Positions 31,371 to 39,944 of a DNA stretch of 44,518 nt are shown one piece after another. The notes under the pieces are model-generated. The model was not told the origin of the DNA, ran no database searches, and saw only the letters and a list, made by a program, of their open reading frames with translations. Source of the DNA: Mariniphaga sp. (GTDB lineage: Bacteria > Bacteroidota > Bacteroidia > Bacteroidales > Prolixibacteraceae); assembly GCA_019429205.1 (NCBI GenBank), contig JAHYIT010000030.1, forward strand, positions 1 through 44,518. Direction: 5' to 3'. Within the stretch, counting starts at the first letter, position 1. Each line of letters opens with the position of its first letter. Both the position numbers and the translations under genes were made by a program.

Positions 31371-32002
31371 CCACCTGGCATTTGTTTTTTATTTACTAAA
31401 ATTGAGTTCAGGATAAAAATTTTCACGGATTCCTTTCGTTTTATCAGAAATTCGTTGTATTCTTTTTTGCTGTTATTGAAGAACATCATTTGCATCAGCG
31501 GTCTGGCTGCAAAAGGAAAAATGCTCAGTCCGAGAATATTTATCATCAGGTCGCGCGGATCCATCCGGCAGATGGTTTCGGCTTCCATTTCCTGTTCAAT
31601 CATTTGCAGAATTTCTTCCGGATTAATTCCCTGCTTTTTAATAAGGGAGGCCAGGAAATCGGGATCGCGGTTGATTTCCTTTAAAATAAATGCAGGTAAA
31701 AACGGATTTTTCAGCAGCAGATCGATGTACCTTTCCACAAATGCTCCCAATCTTTCTTCAAAAGGTTTTTCTGAAAAAATCAGAGACCTGATGTCAGGGA
31801 AAATCTGATTGAACACCTTGCTGAAAATAGCTTCGAACAGCTTTTGCTTGTTTCTGAAATAGTAGTGTAACAGCGCTTTGTTGATCTTTGCCTCGTTGGC
31901 AATTTCCTGCATTCGTGCACCATCCATTCCTTTTTGTATAAAAACGGTTTGGGCAGCATGAAGAATTTTCTCTTCGGTGCTGTCTTTGTTTATCTCACTC
32001 AT
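31367..32002 (-). CDS. TetR/AcrR-family regulator of the export operon
   Basis: A 211-residue regulator. Residues 10-55 are the TetR helix-turn-helix (EEKILHAAQTVFIQKGMDGA, INKALLHYYFRNKQKLFEAI). The rest is an all-helical ligand domain with a FAARPLMQMMF motif seen in Bacteroidota TetR proteins next to drug exporters. It is the first gene of the operon and probably represses it and itself: a Bacteroidota promoter at 32041-32071 overlaps one copy of the palindrome TTAACCAnnTGGTCAA, and a second copy lies 61 bases upstream. Its stop codon overlaps the beginning of the tolC remnant. Confidence 0.88.
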   Translation of the reverse strand: MSEINKDSTEEKILHAAQTVFIQKGMDGARMQEIANEAKINKALLHYYFRNKQKLFEAIFSKVFNQIFPDIRSLIFSEKPFEERLGAFVERYIDLLLKNPFLPAFILKEINRDPDFLASLIKKQGINPEEILQMIEQEMEAETICRMDPRDLMINILGLSIFPFAARPLMQMMFFNNSKKEYNEFLIKRKESVKIFILNSILVNKKQMPGG

Positions 32003-32027
32003 TTATTAAATATTTTAACTGTTTGAT

Positions 32028-32043
32028 TTAACCAACTGGTCAA
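32028..32043. promoter_or_regulatory. TetR-type operator, promoter-proximal copy
   Basis: TTAACCAACTGGTCAA is an imperfect palindrome with inner arms ACCA and TGGT. It overlaps the first three bases of the tetR -7 box (32041-32048, minus strand). It is a near-copy of the site at 32089-32104. Binding by the neighbouring TetR protein is inferred. Confidence 0.65.
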
Positions 32044-32071
32044 AGTTAAGTCGATAATTTTGAATAACAAA
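32041..32071 (-). promoter_or_regulatory. Promoter of the tetR-export operon
   Basis: On the minus strand TTTG (32071-32068), a 19-base spacer and TAACTTTG (32048-32041) match the Bacteroidota consensus exactly. The expected start near 32034 lies within the operator at 32028-32043, giving a leader of about 32 bases before the tetR ATG at 32002. Confidence 0.75.
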
Positions 32072-32088
32072 CGATTTAACCAAAAAAT

Positions 32089-32104
32089 TTAACCAAGTGG
32101 TCAA
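32089..32104. promoter_or_regulatory. TetR-type operator, distal copy
   Basis: TTAACCAAGTGGTCAA differs from the proximal copy at one base. The two copies are spaced 61 bases apart, about six helical turns, which would suit looping or two dimers on the same face. It also lies close to the start region of the divergent RluA gene. Confidence 0.6.
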
Positions 32105-32130
32105 GAATAAATTTTTCAAAAAATTAATGC

Positions 32131-32138
32131 TACTTTTG
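32131..32138 (+). promoter_or_regulatory. Possible -7 box of the RluA-family gene
   Basis: TACTTTTG fits TAnnTTTG and lies 59 bases before the ATG at 32197. No good -33 TTTG is present at the expected spacing. It is 27 bases from the distal TetR operator, so the divergent gene might also be affected by TetR binding. Confidence 0.35.
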
Positions 32139-32196
32139 ATTCGCCAAATAATACCGTGAAAAAGAGGGTTGCAGCGGCATTTTAATATTATAAACA

Positions 32197-33108
32197 ATGC
32201 ATTCAAAAAAATCGGGATCGCTCAAGAATAAATTAACCAAACAAAACAATTTATCTTTTACTGTTACAGAAAATTCTCTCCTCATGGATTTTCTGTTGAC
32301 ACAGTTGCCCCATAAAAGCCGCAATAATATTAAGTCGTTGCTAAGTCACAAACAGGTTTTGGTTGACGGGAATTCCGTTTCACAGTTTAATTTTTCTCTT
32401 GCTCAGGGGCAAAAAGTTGAAATTAGCAGCAACCGTATTTTACCTGAACAAAAATTCCGGGAATATAACATTGTTTACGAAGATCAACACCTGATAGTGA
32501 TTGACAAAATGGCCGGGTTGCTTTCCATGGCCACAAAAAATGAGAAACGAAACACAGCATACAGTTTACTAAGCAAACATGTGAAAAAACAGGACAGGGG
32601 AAACAAAATATTTATCGTGCACCGCCTGGACAGGGAAACATCGGGATTAATGTTGTTTGCCAAAAGTGAACCGGTAAAAATGAAACTACAGGAGTTTTGG
32701 AATGAAACAGTCATTGAACGGACTTATACAGCGGTTGTTGAGGGAATGGTTGAAAAACAGGAAGGAACCATTTCATCGTATTTGTCGGAAGACAAGGTAT
32801 TTAAAATGCATTCGTCGCAAGCTCCCAAACACGGACAAAAAGCAATAACTCATTTTTCAGTGCTAAAGAAAAACGAAGCGTATTCTTTATTAAAAGTAAA
32901 CCTTGAAACCGGTAGAAAAAATCAAATACGGATTCATATGCAGGAAATGGGGCACCCCGTAGCAGGCGATAAGAAATACGAAGCCACAACAAATCCGATG
33001 AAAAGATTAGGGCTTCATGCCACGAAAATATCGTTTATCCATCCGGTTACAGGAGAGAAAATGAATTTTGAAACAAAAATTCCACGTGTGTTTATGCGGT
33101 TATTTTAA
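32197..33108 (+). CDS. RluA-family pseudouridine synthase
   Basis: A 303-residue protein with an N-terminal S4 RNA-binding domain (LLMDFLLTQLPHKSRNNIKS, HKQVLVDGNSVSQFN) and a catalytic domain with FIVHRLDRETSGLMLFAKS, containing the catalytic aspartate of motif II. Later motifs are ERTYTAVVEG, ETGRKNQIRIHMQEMGHPV and the C-terminal LGLHATKISFIHPVTGEKM. It converts uridine to pseudouridine in rRNA or tRNA; which site cannot be told from sequence. A decayed copy of its 3' third lies at 42193-42371. A small hairpin follows the gene (ACTGAA-AC-TTCAGT, then T-rich). Confidence 0.88.
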   Translation: MHSKKSGSLKNKLTKQNNLSFTVTENSLLMDFLLTQLPHKSRNNIKSLLSHKQVLVDGNSVSQFNFSLAQGQKVEISSNRILPEQKFREYNIVYEDQHLIVIDKMAGLLSMATKNEKRNTAYSLLSKHVKKQDRGNKIFIVHRLDRETSGLMLFAKSEPVKMKLQEFWNETVIERTYTAVVEGMVEKQEGTISSYLSEDKVFKMHSSQAPKHGQKAITHFSVLKKNEAYSLLKVNLETGRKNQIRIHMQEMGHPVAGDKKYEATTNPMKRLGLHATKISFIHPVTGEKMNFETKIPRVFMRLF

Positions 33109-33162
33109 TGGGTATTGTTACTGAAACTTCAGTTTTAACTTATGTACTTTCCCGGCTTTTTG

Positions 33163-33170
33163 TATTTTTG
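33163..33170 (+). promoter_or_regulatory. Probable -7 box of the helD-like gene
   Basis: TATTTTTG fits the Bacteroidota -7 consensus and lies 79 bases before the ATG at 33249. The -33 region has only TTAT at the right spacing, so the assignment is moderate. Confidence 0.4.
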
Positions 33171-33248
33171 CAGTCAGAATTGAAAACAAGGATATCGAAA
33201 TATTGCGGTATTACTCCACTATGATTTCCCTAAAGAAGAGATAATTAC

Positions 33249-35327
33249 ATGTTCAATAAAACAGAAAAAGAAGAAAAGGCGTATTTGAAAAATCTGCTGA
33301 AAAAAGTAGATACTGCCATCCGGTTTATCAACGAACGCATTCAATCGCAATCGAATGAAGTTAAATACCTGAATACTCATCTTCAGGAATTTAAAACGGA
33401 TATGGACCACCTCGAGAAAAATGCCATGCGCGAAGCCATAACCAATACAGCAGCGCTTGGCGACCATTCGGTTGATAAAAAGAAAAGACTGGTGCGGCTG
33501 CTTAATGTTCCCTATTTTGGCCGGATTGATTTCACCGAAAAGGGCAAAACCAACCCGGTATCTGTTTATGTAGGAGTGCATAACTTCAGGGATGATGAAA
33601 AAAATAAAAATCTGGTGTACGACTGGCGCGCACCCATATCAAGCATGTTTTATGATTTTGAGTTGGGCAATGCTTTTTATGAAACTTTGGATTCGAGAAA
33701 AGAAGGTACAATTGAACTAAAACGGCAGTACCGCATCCGTAAAGGGGAGATGGAATATATGCTCAACAGCGATATTACCATCCAGGACGATGTGCTTCAA
33801 AAAGAGTTGAACCAGGCCACATCGGGCAAAATGAAAAACATTGTGGCCACCATTCAGCGCGAACAAAATGCCATTATACGGAACGAGGAAGCCCGGCACC
33901 TGATTATTCAGGGAGTGGCCGGTTCGGGCAAAACATCCATTGCGCTGCACCGGATTGCCTTTATGCTTTACCGGTTTAAAGAAACCATTTCTTCCAACGA
34001 CATCCTGATTATTTCGCCCAACAAGGTTTTTGCCAGCTACATTTCGAATGTGTTGCCCGAGCTGGGCGAAGAAACCGTTGAAGAAACCAGCCTGGAAGAA
34101 ATTGCAGATGAACTGTTTGAATACCAGATTAAATTTCAGTCGTTTTTCGACCAGGTTTCGGAACTATTGGAAAAAACCGATGAAAAACTCATTGAACGCA
34201 TCCGGTTTAAATCGACGGAAGAGCTGCTCAAAAGAATGGATGAATATCTGCTTTACCTCGAAAACGAAGGATTCAAACCGGAAGATATTATGGTGGGCAG
34301 AAAACCGGTTCCGGCATGGTTTATCAAGGAGTCGTTTCAAAAGCATCACCGAAAACCCATACTTAACCGTTTTAACGAAGTGGTGCGCGACATTGTAAAC
34401 AATGTATTTACTCATTACCGCTACGAAATAATGGGCAAAGAGCGTACACAATTGCATACTACCATTCGCAAAATGTTTCCATCGGCAAATCTCCGGATGC
34501 TGTACAAAGGTTTTTATGCCTGGCTGGAAAGACCTGATTTGCTGAAAGTAAGAAAAGGTTCTACCTTTGAATACAGCGATGTTTATCCGCTGCTTTATTT
34601 GAAAATGAAACTGGAAGGGTTGAAGCCTTTCCTGAGTGTGAAACATTTGGTGATTGACGAAATGCAGGACTATTCTGCCGTTCAGTACAAAGTGTTAAGC
34701 ACCCTGTTTCCGTGCAAAAAAACCATTCTGGGCGACATCAACCAATCGGTAAATCCTTTTAGTTCCTCGGGGCTCGAAACCATTGAAGCTGTTTTTCCCG
34801 ATGCCACCAGCATGACCATGCTGAAGAGTTATCGTTCAACTTATGAAATTACACAGTTCACCAAAAGAATCAGGCAAAACCTGAATATAGAAGCCATTGA
34901 ACGACACGGTGAAAAACCGGCGGTTTTCGCGTTTAAAAAAGAGACAGATGAATTAAGCCACATTAAATTTTTGACAGGATTATTTTTAAAAACTGATTAC
35001 AATTCATTGGGTATAATCTGCAAAACACAGCCGCAGGCTGATGCACTTTACAACGGGTTGAAAGACGATTTTGAACTGAACCTGTTAAACGCCGCAAGTG
35101 TGGCTTTCGGGAGCGGAATCGTTATTACTACCGCCCACCTGGCAAAAGGTCTCGAATTTGATAATGTTATCGTGCCTTACGCAAACGCTAAAAATTATTT
35201 TACCGAACCCGATCGGCAAATGCTTTACGTTGCCTGCACACGTGCCATGCACAAGTTAAGTCTGACGTATTCGGGAGCAAAAAGTGCTTTTTTGGAAGAT
35301 AATGCGGTTAATCCTGAAAATAACTAA
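33249..35327 (+). CDS. HelD-like superfamily 1 helicase
   Basis: A 692-residue UvrD/Rep-type ATPase. The N-terminal 60 residues form a coiled coil (NERIQSQSNEVKYLNTHLQE). The HelD-specific segment YFGRIDF and VYDWRAPISSMFYDFE follows. Walker A is GVAGSGKTSIALHRIAFML near 225, motif II is HLVIDEMQDYSAVQYKVL, and the C-terminal part has MLKSYRSTYEI, ITTAHLAKGLEFDNVIVP and MLYVACTRAMHKL. HelD binds RNA polymerase and frees stalled complexes in Firmicutes; in Bacteroidota the same role is only assumed. The next gene starts 6 bases after its stop. Confidence 0.87.
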   Translation: MFNKTEKEEKAYLKNLLKKVDTAIRFINERIQSQSNEVKYLNTHLQEFKTDMDHLEKNAMREAITNTAALGDHSVDKKKRLVRLLNVPYFGRIDFTEKGKTNPVSVYVGVHNFRDDEKNKNLVYDWRAPISSMFYDFELGNAFYETLDSRKEGTIELKRQYRIRKGEMEYMLNSDITIQDDVLQKELNQATSGKMKNIVATIQREQNAIIRNEEARHLIIQGVAGSGKTSIALHRIAFMLYRFKETISSNDILIISPNKVFASYISNVLPELGEETVEETSLEEIADELFEYQIKFQSFFDQVSELLEKTDEKLIERIRFKSTEELLKRMDEYLLYLENEGFKPEDIMVGRKPVPAWFIKESFQKHHRKPILNRFNEVVRDIVNNVFTHYRYEIMGKERTQLHTTIRKMFPSANLRMLYKGFYAWLERPDLLKVRKGSTFEYSDVYPLLYLKMKLEGLKPFLSVKHLVIDEMQDYSAVQYKVLSTLFPCKKTILGDINQSVNPFSSSGLETIEAVFPDATSMTMLKSYRSTYEITQFTKRIRQNLNIEAIERHGEKPAVFAFKKETDELSHIKFLTGLFLKTDYNSLGIICKTQPQADALYNGLKDDFELNLLNAASVAFGSGIVITTAHLAKGLEFDNVIVPYANAKNYFTEPDRQMLYVACTRAMHKLSLTYSGAKSAFLEDNAVNPENN

Positions 35328-35332
35328 GACTT

Positions 35333-35971
35333 ATGGAAGTTTGTCCGTTGTGTTATACCGAAAGTATTCACCCTGAAGTAGAAGGGCCCAAAAGCCGGTT
35401 GTTTCATTTGTGTGAAAACTGCAAGCTGGTATTTGAAGAAAAAAGCAATCGGCCCAATATCCATGAAGAAAAAAAACGGTACCTCGAACATAATAACAGC
35501 ATTCATCAGGAAGGGTATGTAACCCATTTAAACCAGGCCATTTACCCCGCCCTGAAATATTTAAAGTCCGATTTTCGCGGACTCGATTTTGGCTGCGGTC
35601 CCGTTCCTACATTGAATTTGTTGCTGGAAAAGGAAGGATTTGCCTGCGAATTTTACGATCCCATTTTTTTTGCCGAACCGCCGCTCGGAAATTTCGATTT
35701 TATATTTGCCACCGAATGTTTCGAGCATTTTTTCAGACCCGCTGATGAAATGCTGAAATTGTTGGGCTTACTCAAACCGGAAGGAATTCTGGTGGTAATG
35801 ACGCAACTTTGGAAAGATACCACTATATTTAAAGGATGGCGATATGCACACGATCCAACCCATGTGGTTTTTTATCACGAGCAAACTTTCCGGTTTATTG
35901 CTGCACATTTTGGTTTTGAGGTTCTTGAAATGAAAAAAGACCGGGTGGTGATTTTACGCAACAAACAGTAG
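35333..35971 (+). CDS. Class I SAM-dependent methyltransferase with N-terminal zinc ribbon
   Basis: A 212-residue protein. Residues 4-30 hold a CPLC...CENC zinc ribbon. The methyltransferase core has motif I LDFGCGPVPTLNLLL near 85, then FIFATECFEHFFRPADEML and GILVVMTQLW. An HDPTHVVFYHEQTFRFI segment is typical of the Methyltransf_23-type proteins. It is coupled to the helD-like gene by a 6-base gap. The substrate is unknown; the zinc ribbon suggests a protein or nucleic acid target, but small molecules are not excluded. Confidence 0.8.
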   Translation: MEVCPLCYTESIHPEVEGPKSRLFHLCENCKLVFEEKSNRPNIHEEKKRYLEHNNSIHQEGYVTHLNQAIYPALKYLKSDFRGLDFGCGPVPTLNLLLEKEGFACEFYDPIFFAEPPLGNFDFIFATECFEHFFRPADEMLKLLGLLKPEGILVVMTQLWKDTTIFKGWRYAHDPTHVVFYHEQTFRFIAAHFGFEVLEMKKDRVVILRNKQ

Positions 35972-35994
35972 CCGGATTTAATTATTGAATCTGA

Positions 35995-36681
35995 TTATAT
36001 CCAGTTTAGCTTGATGTTTTTAATGTTTTTCGTTTCTAAAAGGTGTTTCAGTCGTGCCACCTTTTCATCATGTCCGGGTATTTTGGTTTCATGGGTTTCA
36101 ACCAGTAAAAGGTCCACCTTTTCATAGGTTTCCCGTTCAATAATCTTTTCCAGTATTTTTATTTCAGCACCTTCAACATCCATCTTGATTAATGCCACCC
36201 TGCTGTTGAATGAATCAATAAATTCCACCAGGTCAATTATTTCAATTTTAATGTAATGGCTGTTATCAATGTTTTCTTTTTCTCCGATAATTGAAGAACT
36301 TACGCTATAAGCTTCGTGATTTAACTGTGTTCTTTCTTTATGAAAAAACATTTTGGTTTTTCCATTTGAGGTACTAACGGCTTGTTGGTAACAAGTAATA
36401 TTGGAAAAATCTTTTGTGCGTTGTTTTAAAACTTTATAGGGTAATGGATCAGGTTCAAAAGCAAACACTTTCGCCTTTGTTTTTGCAAAAAGAAGTGTAA
36501 TATCACCTACGTTGGCGCCACAATCTATAACTGTTGAGTCCTCTGAAAGTCCTTTTAAAATTGGCTTGAGACGGCTATAACTAATAAAAAAGGCTCCACA
36601 GTTTAAGATTTTACGTTTTAGCAATTGAAATTTAAAGCGAATGGAATTCAGAAACAAAAAAGTGAAGGTCATTTTCATCAT
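35995..36681 (-). CDS. FkbM-family methyltransferase
   Basis: A 228-residue protein. The SAM site is VIDCGANVGDITLLFAKTKA followed by FAFEPDPLPYKVLKQ, and the family's conserved end is IKMDVEGAEIKILEKIIERE and LLVETHETKIPG. FkbM-type enzymes methylate hydroxyl groups, often of sugars. Two consecutive Met codons begin the frame, and the N-terminal 40 residues are hydrophobic/basic (FTFLFLNSIRFKFQLLKRKI), perhaps a membrane-associated helix. It is convergent with the preceding methyltransferase gene. No polysaccharide genes are adjacent. Confidence 0.85.
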   Translation of the reverse strand: MMKMTFTFLFLNSIRFKFQLLKRKILNCGAFFISYSRLKPILKGLSEDSTVIDCGANVGDITLLFAKTKAKVFAFEPDPLPYKVLKQRTKDFSNITCYQQAVSTSNGKTKMFFHKERTQLNHEAYSVSSSIIGEKENIDNSHYIKIEIIDLVEFIDSFNSRVALIKMDVEGAEIKILEKIIERETYEKVDLLLVETHETKIPGHDEKVARLKHLLETKNIKNIKLNWI

Positions 36682-36719
36682 TCATAAAATTAGTAACCCA
36701 ATTTACTATTCACAGCAAA

Positions 36720-37055
36720 TTATCTTTGCAAACAACCGGCGCACAACCGAATTTCAGGCCTGATTTTCAGTCGTTCAAAAGCAATGGGTTTGTGGCATTT
36801 TATGCACAGGCCAAAATCCTTCTCGTGCACCACCTGGGTTATTTTCTGAAGCTGATCTAGCCGGGTTTGCAGGTTTCGCATACTGGCTTCTGTTATGCTT
36901 TTGTTGTTAATGGCATCCATGCGTGAAATTCGTCCAATGGCATCATCGGGAGATACAGGTGCAGTGAACTCCTTTAATTCAGTTATTTTTTGCGTGAGTT
37001 TGTTAATGTCACTTTTAATTACTTCTATAATCTGCTGTCGTTCTTCTTGTGTCAT
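36720..37055 (-). CDS. DksA/TraR-type zinc-finger protein
   Basis: A 111-residue protein with an N-terminal coiled coil (VIKSDINKLTQKITELKEFT), a DAIGRISRMDAINNKSI segment and a C-terminal four-cysteine zinc finger, CIKCHKPIAFERLKIRPEIR then CAGC. DksA-like proteins enter the RNA polymerase secondary channel and act with ppGpp. The coiled-coil tip here is compatible with the DksA acidic tip but is shorter. It is transcribed alone, 65 bases from the acr3 end. Confidence 0.85.
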   Translation of the reverse strand: MTQEERQQIIEVIKSDINKLTQKITELKEFTAPVSPDDAIGRISRMDAINNKSITEASMRNLQTRLDQLQKITQVVHEKDFGLCIKCHKPIAFERLKIRPEIRLCAGCLQR

Positions 37056-37143
37056 TTTTTTTGAATTGACCCAAAAATAGAATTTTTTTGTGGCATCTAT
37101 ACTATTTGAAAAAAAATCTCTCTACCGAAGTGGTTTGAAATAT

Positions 37144-38205
37144 TTAATATTTCCACCTGTTTGCTAAGGCCACCAGCGACAACATCACAGGCACCTCAAC
37201 CAGTACGCCAACAACAGTCACCAGAGCTGCCGGTGAATTTAATCCGAAAAGTGCTATGGCAACTGCTACGGCAAGTTCAAAAAAGTTACTGGCGCCAATC
37301 ATGGATGCGGGAGCACAAACTGCGTGGGGGAGTTTCAGTTTTCTTCCGCCAAACCAGGCAAGAAAAAAGATAAAGTAGGTTTGAATGACAAGTGGAACAG
37401 CGGCAAGTAAAATAATCAGCGGGTTATTCAGAATGTTTTGCCCCTGGAAAGCGAAAAGCAACACCAGCGTAACCAAAAGCGCAATGATGCTTACCGGTTT
37501 CAGTTTGGGTAAAAAAACGGTTTTGAACCACTCCTCTCCGCGACGTTTTATGAGCAGGCGTTGCGTAATCACTCCTGCCACCAGCGGAACAACCACAAAA
37601 ATGATAACGCTTGCTACCAATGTATCGTAAGGGATTGTAATATTGGTAATACCGAGCAACAAGCCTACAATGGGCACAAACGCCACCAGAATAATCAGGT
37701 CGTTTACCGAAACCTGCACCAGTGTGTAATTGGGGTCGCCGTCGGTGAGGTAGCTCCACACAAAAACCATTGCCGTGCAGGGTGCTGCGCCCAAAATGAT
37801 AGCGCCGGCAATGTATTCGCCAGCCATTGCCGGATCAATCCAGGCGGCATAAATTTTCGAGAAGAATATCCAGGCAAAAAATGCCATGGTAAAAGGTTTT
37901 ATAGCCCAGTTGATAATAACAGTCCAAATTACCCCGCGCGGTTTTTTACCTATATTTTTGATGCTGGTAAAATCAATCTGAAGCATCATGGGATAAATCA
38001 TTAACCAAATCAGCACAGCTACAGGAATGTTAACTCGTGCAATTTCAAGACTACTAATCACTTGTATGGAATTGCCACCCAACCAGCCAAGGCCTATTCC
38101 GGCAAGTATTCCGAGGGCTACCCAGATAGTCAGGTATTTTTCGAAAAAACCAATCGTTTTTTTTGGTTTAACGGGAATTGTTAACTTTTTGTGTGCTTTA
38201 TCCAT
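37144..38205 (-). CDS. acr3: Arsenite efflux permease, ACR3 family
   Basis: A 353-residue membrane protein with about ten helices. Typical ACR3 features are GFFEKYLTIWVALGILAGIG, LIWLMIYPMMLQIDF, the conserved cysteine in ILGAAPCTAMVFVWSYL, and CAPASMIGASNFFELAVAVA near the end. It exports arsenite at the inner membrane. It is the last gene of the arsR-arsC-arsM-acr3 run, following arsM by 23 bases. Confidence 0.93.
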   Translation of the reverse strand: MDKAHKKLTIPVKPKKTIGFFEKYLTIWVALGILAGIGLGWLGGNSIQVISSLEIARVNIPVAVLIWLMIYPMMLQIDFTSIKNIGKKPRGVIWTVIINWAIKPFTMAFFAWIFFSKIYAAWIDPAMAGEYIAGAIILGAAPCTAMVFVWSYLTDGDPNYTLVQVSVNDLIILVAFVPIVGLLLGITNITIPYDTLVASVIIFVVVPLVAGVITQRLLIKRRGEEWFKTVFLPKLKPVSIIALLVTLVLLFAFQGQNILNNPLIILLAAVPLVIQTYFIFFLAWFGGRKLKLPHAVCAPASMIGASNFFELAVAVAIALFGLNSPAALVTVVGVLVEVPVMLSLVALANRWKY

Positions 38206-38228
38206 TGTGTTCAGCCTTAGTGTTTTAT

Positions 38229-39035
38229 TTATTTTTTTGCGGTTAATGTTATGCTGTAAATTCCGGCACCAGCATTTTTAAACTGGTTCAATTCAGACTC
38301 ATTCAGGTAACCGGCAAGAACCTTTTCCGGAATAACAATTGGTTTCTCTTTGTGGATTTCAACATGCGAAAAACCCTGCTTTTTAATAATTTTCAGGTAT
38401 TCCTGTTTTTCGGTTGCCCCCGATACGCAGCCAGTGTACATCTCGGCAGCTTCTTTCAGTCCTTCAGGCAATGTGCCGCTGGTAACCACATCCGAAATAC
38501 AAAAATGCCCGCCCGGTTTCAAAACGCGGAAAATTTCAGAAAATGCTTTTTGCTTGTCAGGGACGAGGTTTAATACACAATTTGAAATGACCACATCGAA
38601 GGAATTATCAGGCAGCGGCATTTCTTCAATATCGCCCTGAATGAATTCGATGTTTTTAAAGCTGGTTTTGGATAAATTTTGTTGCGCTTTCCGAATCATT
38701 TCTTCGGTGAAATCGAGACCGGTAACTTTTCCGGTTTCGCCAACAATAGTTCGGGCAATAAAACAATCGTTGCCCGCGCCGCTGCCCAGATCGAGCACGT
38801 TGTCGCCCGGTTTTATTCCGGCAAATTCGGTGGGCAAACCGCACCCCAAACCCAAATCGGCATCGGGATTATAACCAGCCACGCTGGTGTATTCGTCGCC
38901 AATCATACTAAATTCCAATTCACCACAGCAACCTGATGTGCCGCAACATCCCTGTTGCTGTTTCAGCAGACTGCTTTGACCGGCAATGGCGCCATATTTT
39001 TCTTTTACAACCAATTTTAAATCTTCTGCTTTCAT
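38229..39035 (-). CDS. arsM: Arsenite methyltransferase
   Basis: A 268-residue SAM methyltransferase. The N-terminal CCGTSGCCG cysteine cluster may bind arsenite. NPDADLGLGCGLP and MYTGCVSGA contain two of the cysteines used for catalysis in ArsM. The SAM motif is VLDLGSGAGNDCFIA. It methylates As(III) to methylarsenicals. It overlaps arsC by 4 bases (ATGA). Confidence 0.92.
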   Translation of the reverse strand: MKAEDLKLVVKEKYGAIAGQSSLLKQQQGCCGTSGCCGELEFSMIGDEYTSVAGYNPDADLGLGCGLPTEFAGIKPGDNVLDLGSGAGNDCFIARTIVGETGKVTGLDFTEEMIRKAQQNLSKTSFKNIEFIQGDIEEMPLPDNSFDVVISNCVLNLVPDKQKAFSEIFRVLKPGGHFCISDVVTSGTLPEGLKEAAEMYTGCVSGATEKQEYLKIIKKQGFSHVEIHKEKPIVIPEKVLAGYLNESELNQFKNAGAGIYSITLTAKK

Positions 39036-39460
39036 TGTAACTGTGGTTTAATTTTTTCGATGTATAATTTATAAAATGCCTCTTTTATTTCGTCGCGCAC
39101 CCGGTAATATTCGCTTTGAATAAATTCCGGTGTTCCGGTGGCGTGCGACGGGTCGTCGAAACCAATGTGCAGCCGGTGCTTTACTTTGCCCAAAAAAGCC
39201 GGGCAATTTTCGTTGGCCCCACCGCAAACGGTTATCACATAGTCCCATTCGTTGTGCAGGTATTTTTCAACCGGGTCTGAAGTGTGGTGGCTGATGTCGA
39301 TGCCGATTTCCTTCATCACTTCCACGGCTTTATGGTTCAGCTTTCCGGAGGCTTTTGTTCCGGCCGATTCAACTTCCAAACGTCCGTCGAACGATTTTAA
39401 AAATCCGTGTGCCATCTGGCTGCGGCAACTGTTGCCGGTGCATAAAATCAAAATCTTCAT
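39032..39460 (-). CDS. arsC: Arsenate reductase, low-molecular-weight phosphatase type
   Basis: A 142-residue protein with the P-loop LCTGNSCRSQMAHG (C-x5-R) at residues 6-19, the DDPSHATG segment supplying the catalytic aspartate, and a C-terminal helix IKEAFYKLYIEKIKPQ. The thioredoxin-linked ArsC type normally uses three cysteines; the CGGANENC segment at about 80-87 supplies two more. It reduces arsenate to arsenite. It lies between arsR and arsM. A repeat-rich gap of 133 bases separates it from arsR. Confidence 0.92.
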   Translation of the reverse strand: MKILILCTGNSCRSQMAHGFLKSFDGRLEVESAGTKASGKLNHKAVEVMKEIGIDISHHTSDPVEKYLHNEWDYVITVCGGANENCPAFLGKVKHRLHIGFDDPSHATGTPEFIQSEYYRVRDEIKEAFYKLYIEKIKPQLQ

Positions 39461-39469
39461 TGCTAAATG

Positions 39470-39598
39470 GTAAAACTGTTAAATTGTGAAACTGAAAAAT
39501 TGCCAAATTGTTAATTTTCTGTTGTTTATAGTACATATTCCTTGTATCCTTTACTCACTCATGCATTCTCGCATTTCCTCATTCATGCATTATTCATG
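39470..39598. repeat. Two quasi-repeat arrays between arsR and arsC
   Basis: At 39470-39521 the sequence is made of variants of AAATTGTTAAATTGTGAAACTG, with units of about 8-10 bases. At 39552-39598 it is made of ATGCATTCTCGCATT and CATTCATGCATTATTCATG units, which on the minus strand read ATGAATAATGCATGAATGAG. The latter begins at the arsR stop codon (TGA, 39596-39594). Confidence 0.6.
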
Positions 39599-39932
39599 TT
39601 CTGCAAACAAATTCCCCAACCGTTTCAATTTCTTCCAGAAAACCAGTCAGAAGTGCTTTCACCTCTTTCAGTTTTTCGGGTTCAAGGCAGTATTTGGTTT
39701 TCGCTCCATCTATGTGCCCCTGGATAAGACCGGCATCTTTCAGCTCTTTCAGGTGCTGATTCACGGTTGTGCGTCCAAGCGGCAGTTCATCCGAAATGTC
39801 GCCGGTGATGCAGGTTTGTGTTTCGGCCAGAAACTGTAAAATGCGTAAACGTGCAGGATGGGCCAGCGCCTTAAAAAGAACGGCCATTTCAGCCAGTTCT
39901 TTGTCGAATAATTCTGTTTTCGATTGTACCAT
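39594..39932 (-). CDS. arsR: ArsR-family arsenical repressor
   Basis: A 112-residue winged-helix regulator when started at MVQSKTELFDKELAEM (39932). The longer in-frame start at 39992 would place the operator and -7 box inside the gene, so it is rejected. Domain features are FKALAHPARLRILQFLAETQ, TCITGDISDELPLGRTTVNQ (recognition helix), HLKELKDAGLIQG and a wing with HIDGAKTKYCLEPEK. Cys in TCITGD and at the C-terminus (VCRT) could bind arsenite. It heads the arsenic operon and is expected to release DNA on As(III). Confidence 0.9.
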   Translation of the reverse strand: MVQSKTELFDKELAEMAVLFKALAHPARLRILQFLAETQTCITGDISDELPLGRTTVNQHLKELKDAGLIQGHIDGAKTKYCLEPEKLKEVKALLTGFLEEIETVGEFVCRT

Positions 39933-39944
39933 ATTGTAAAAATT

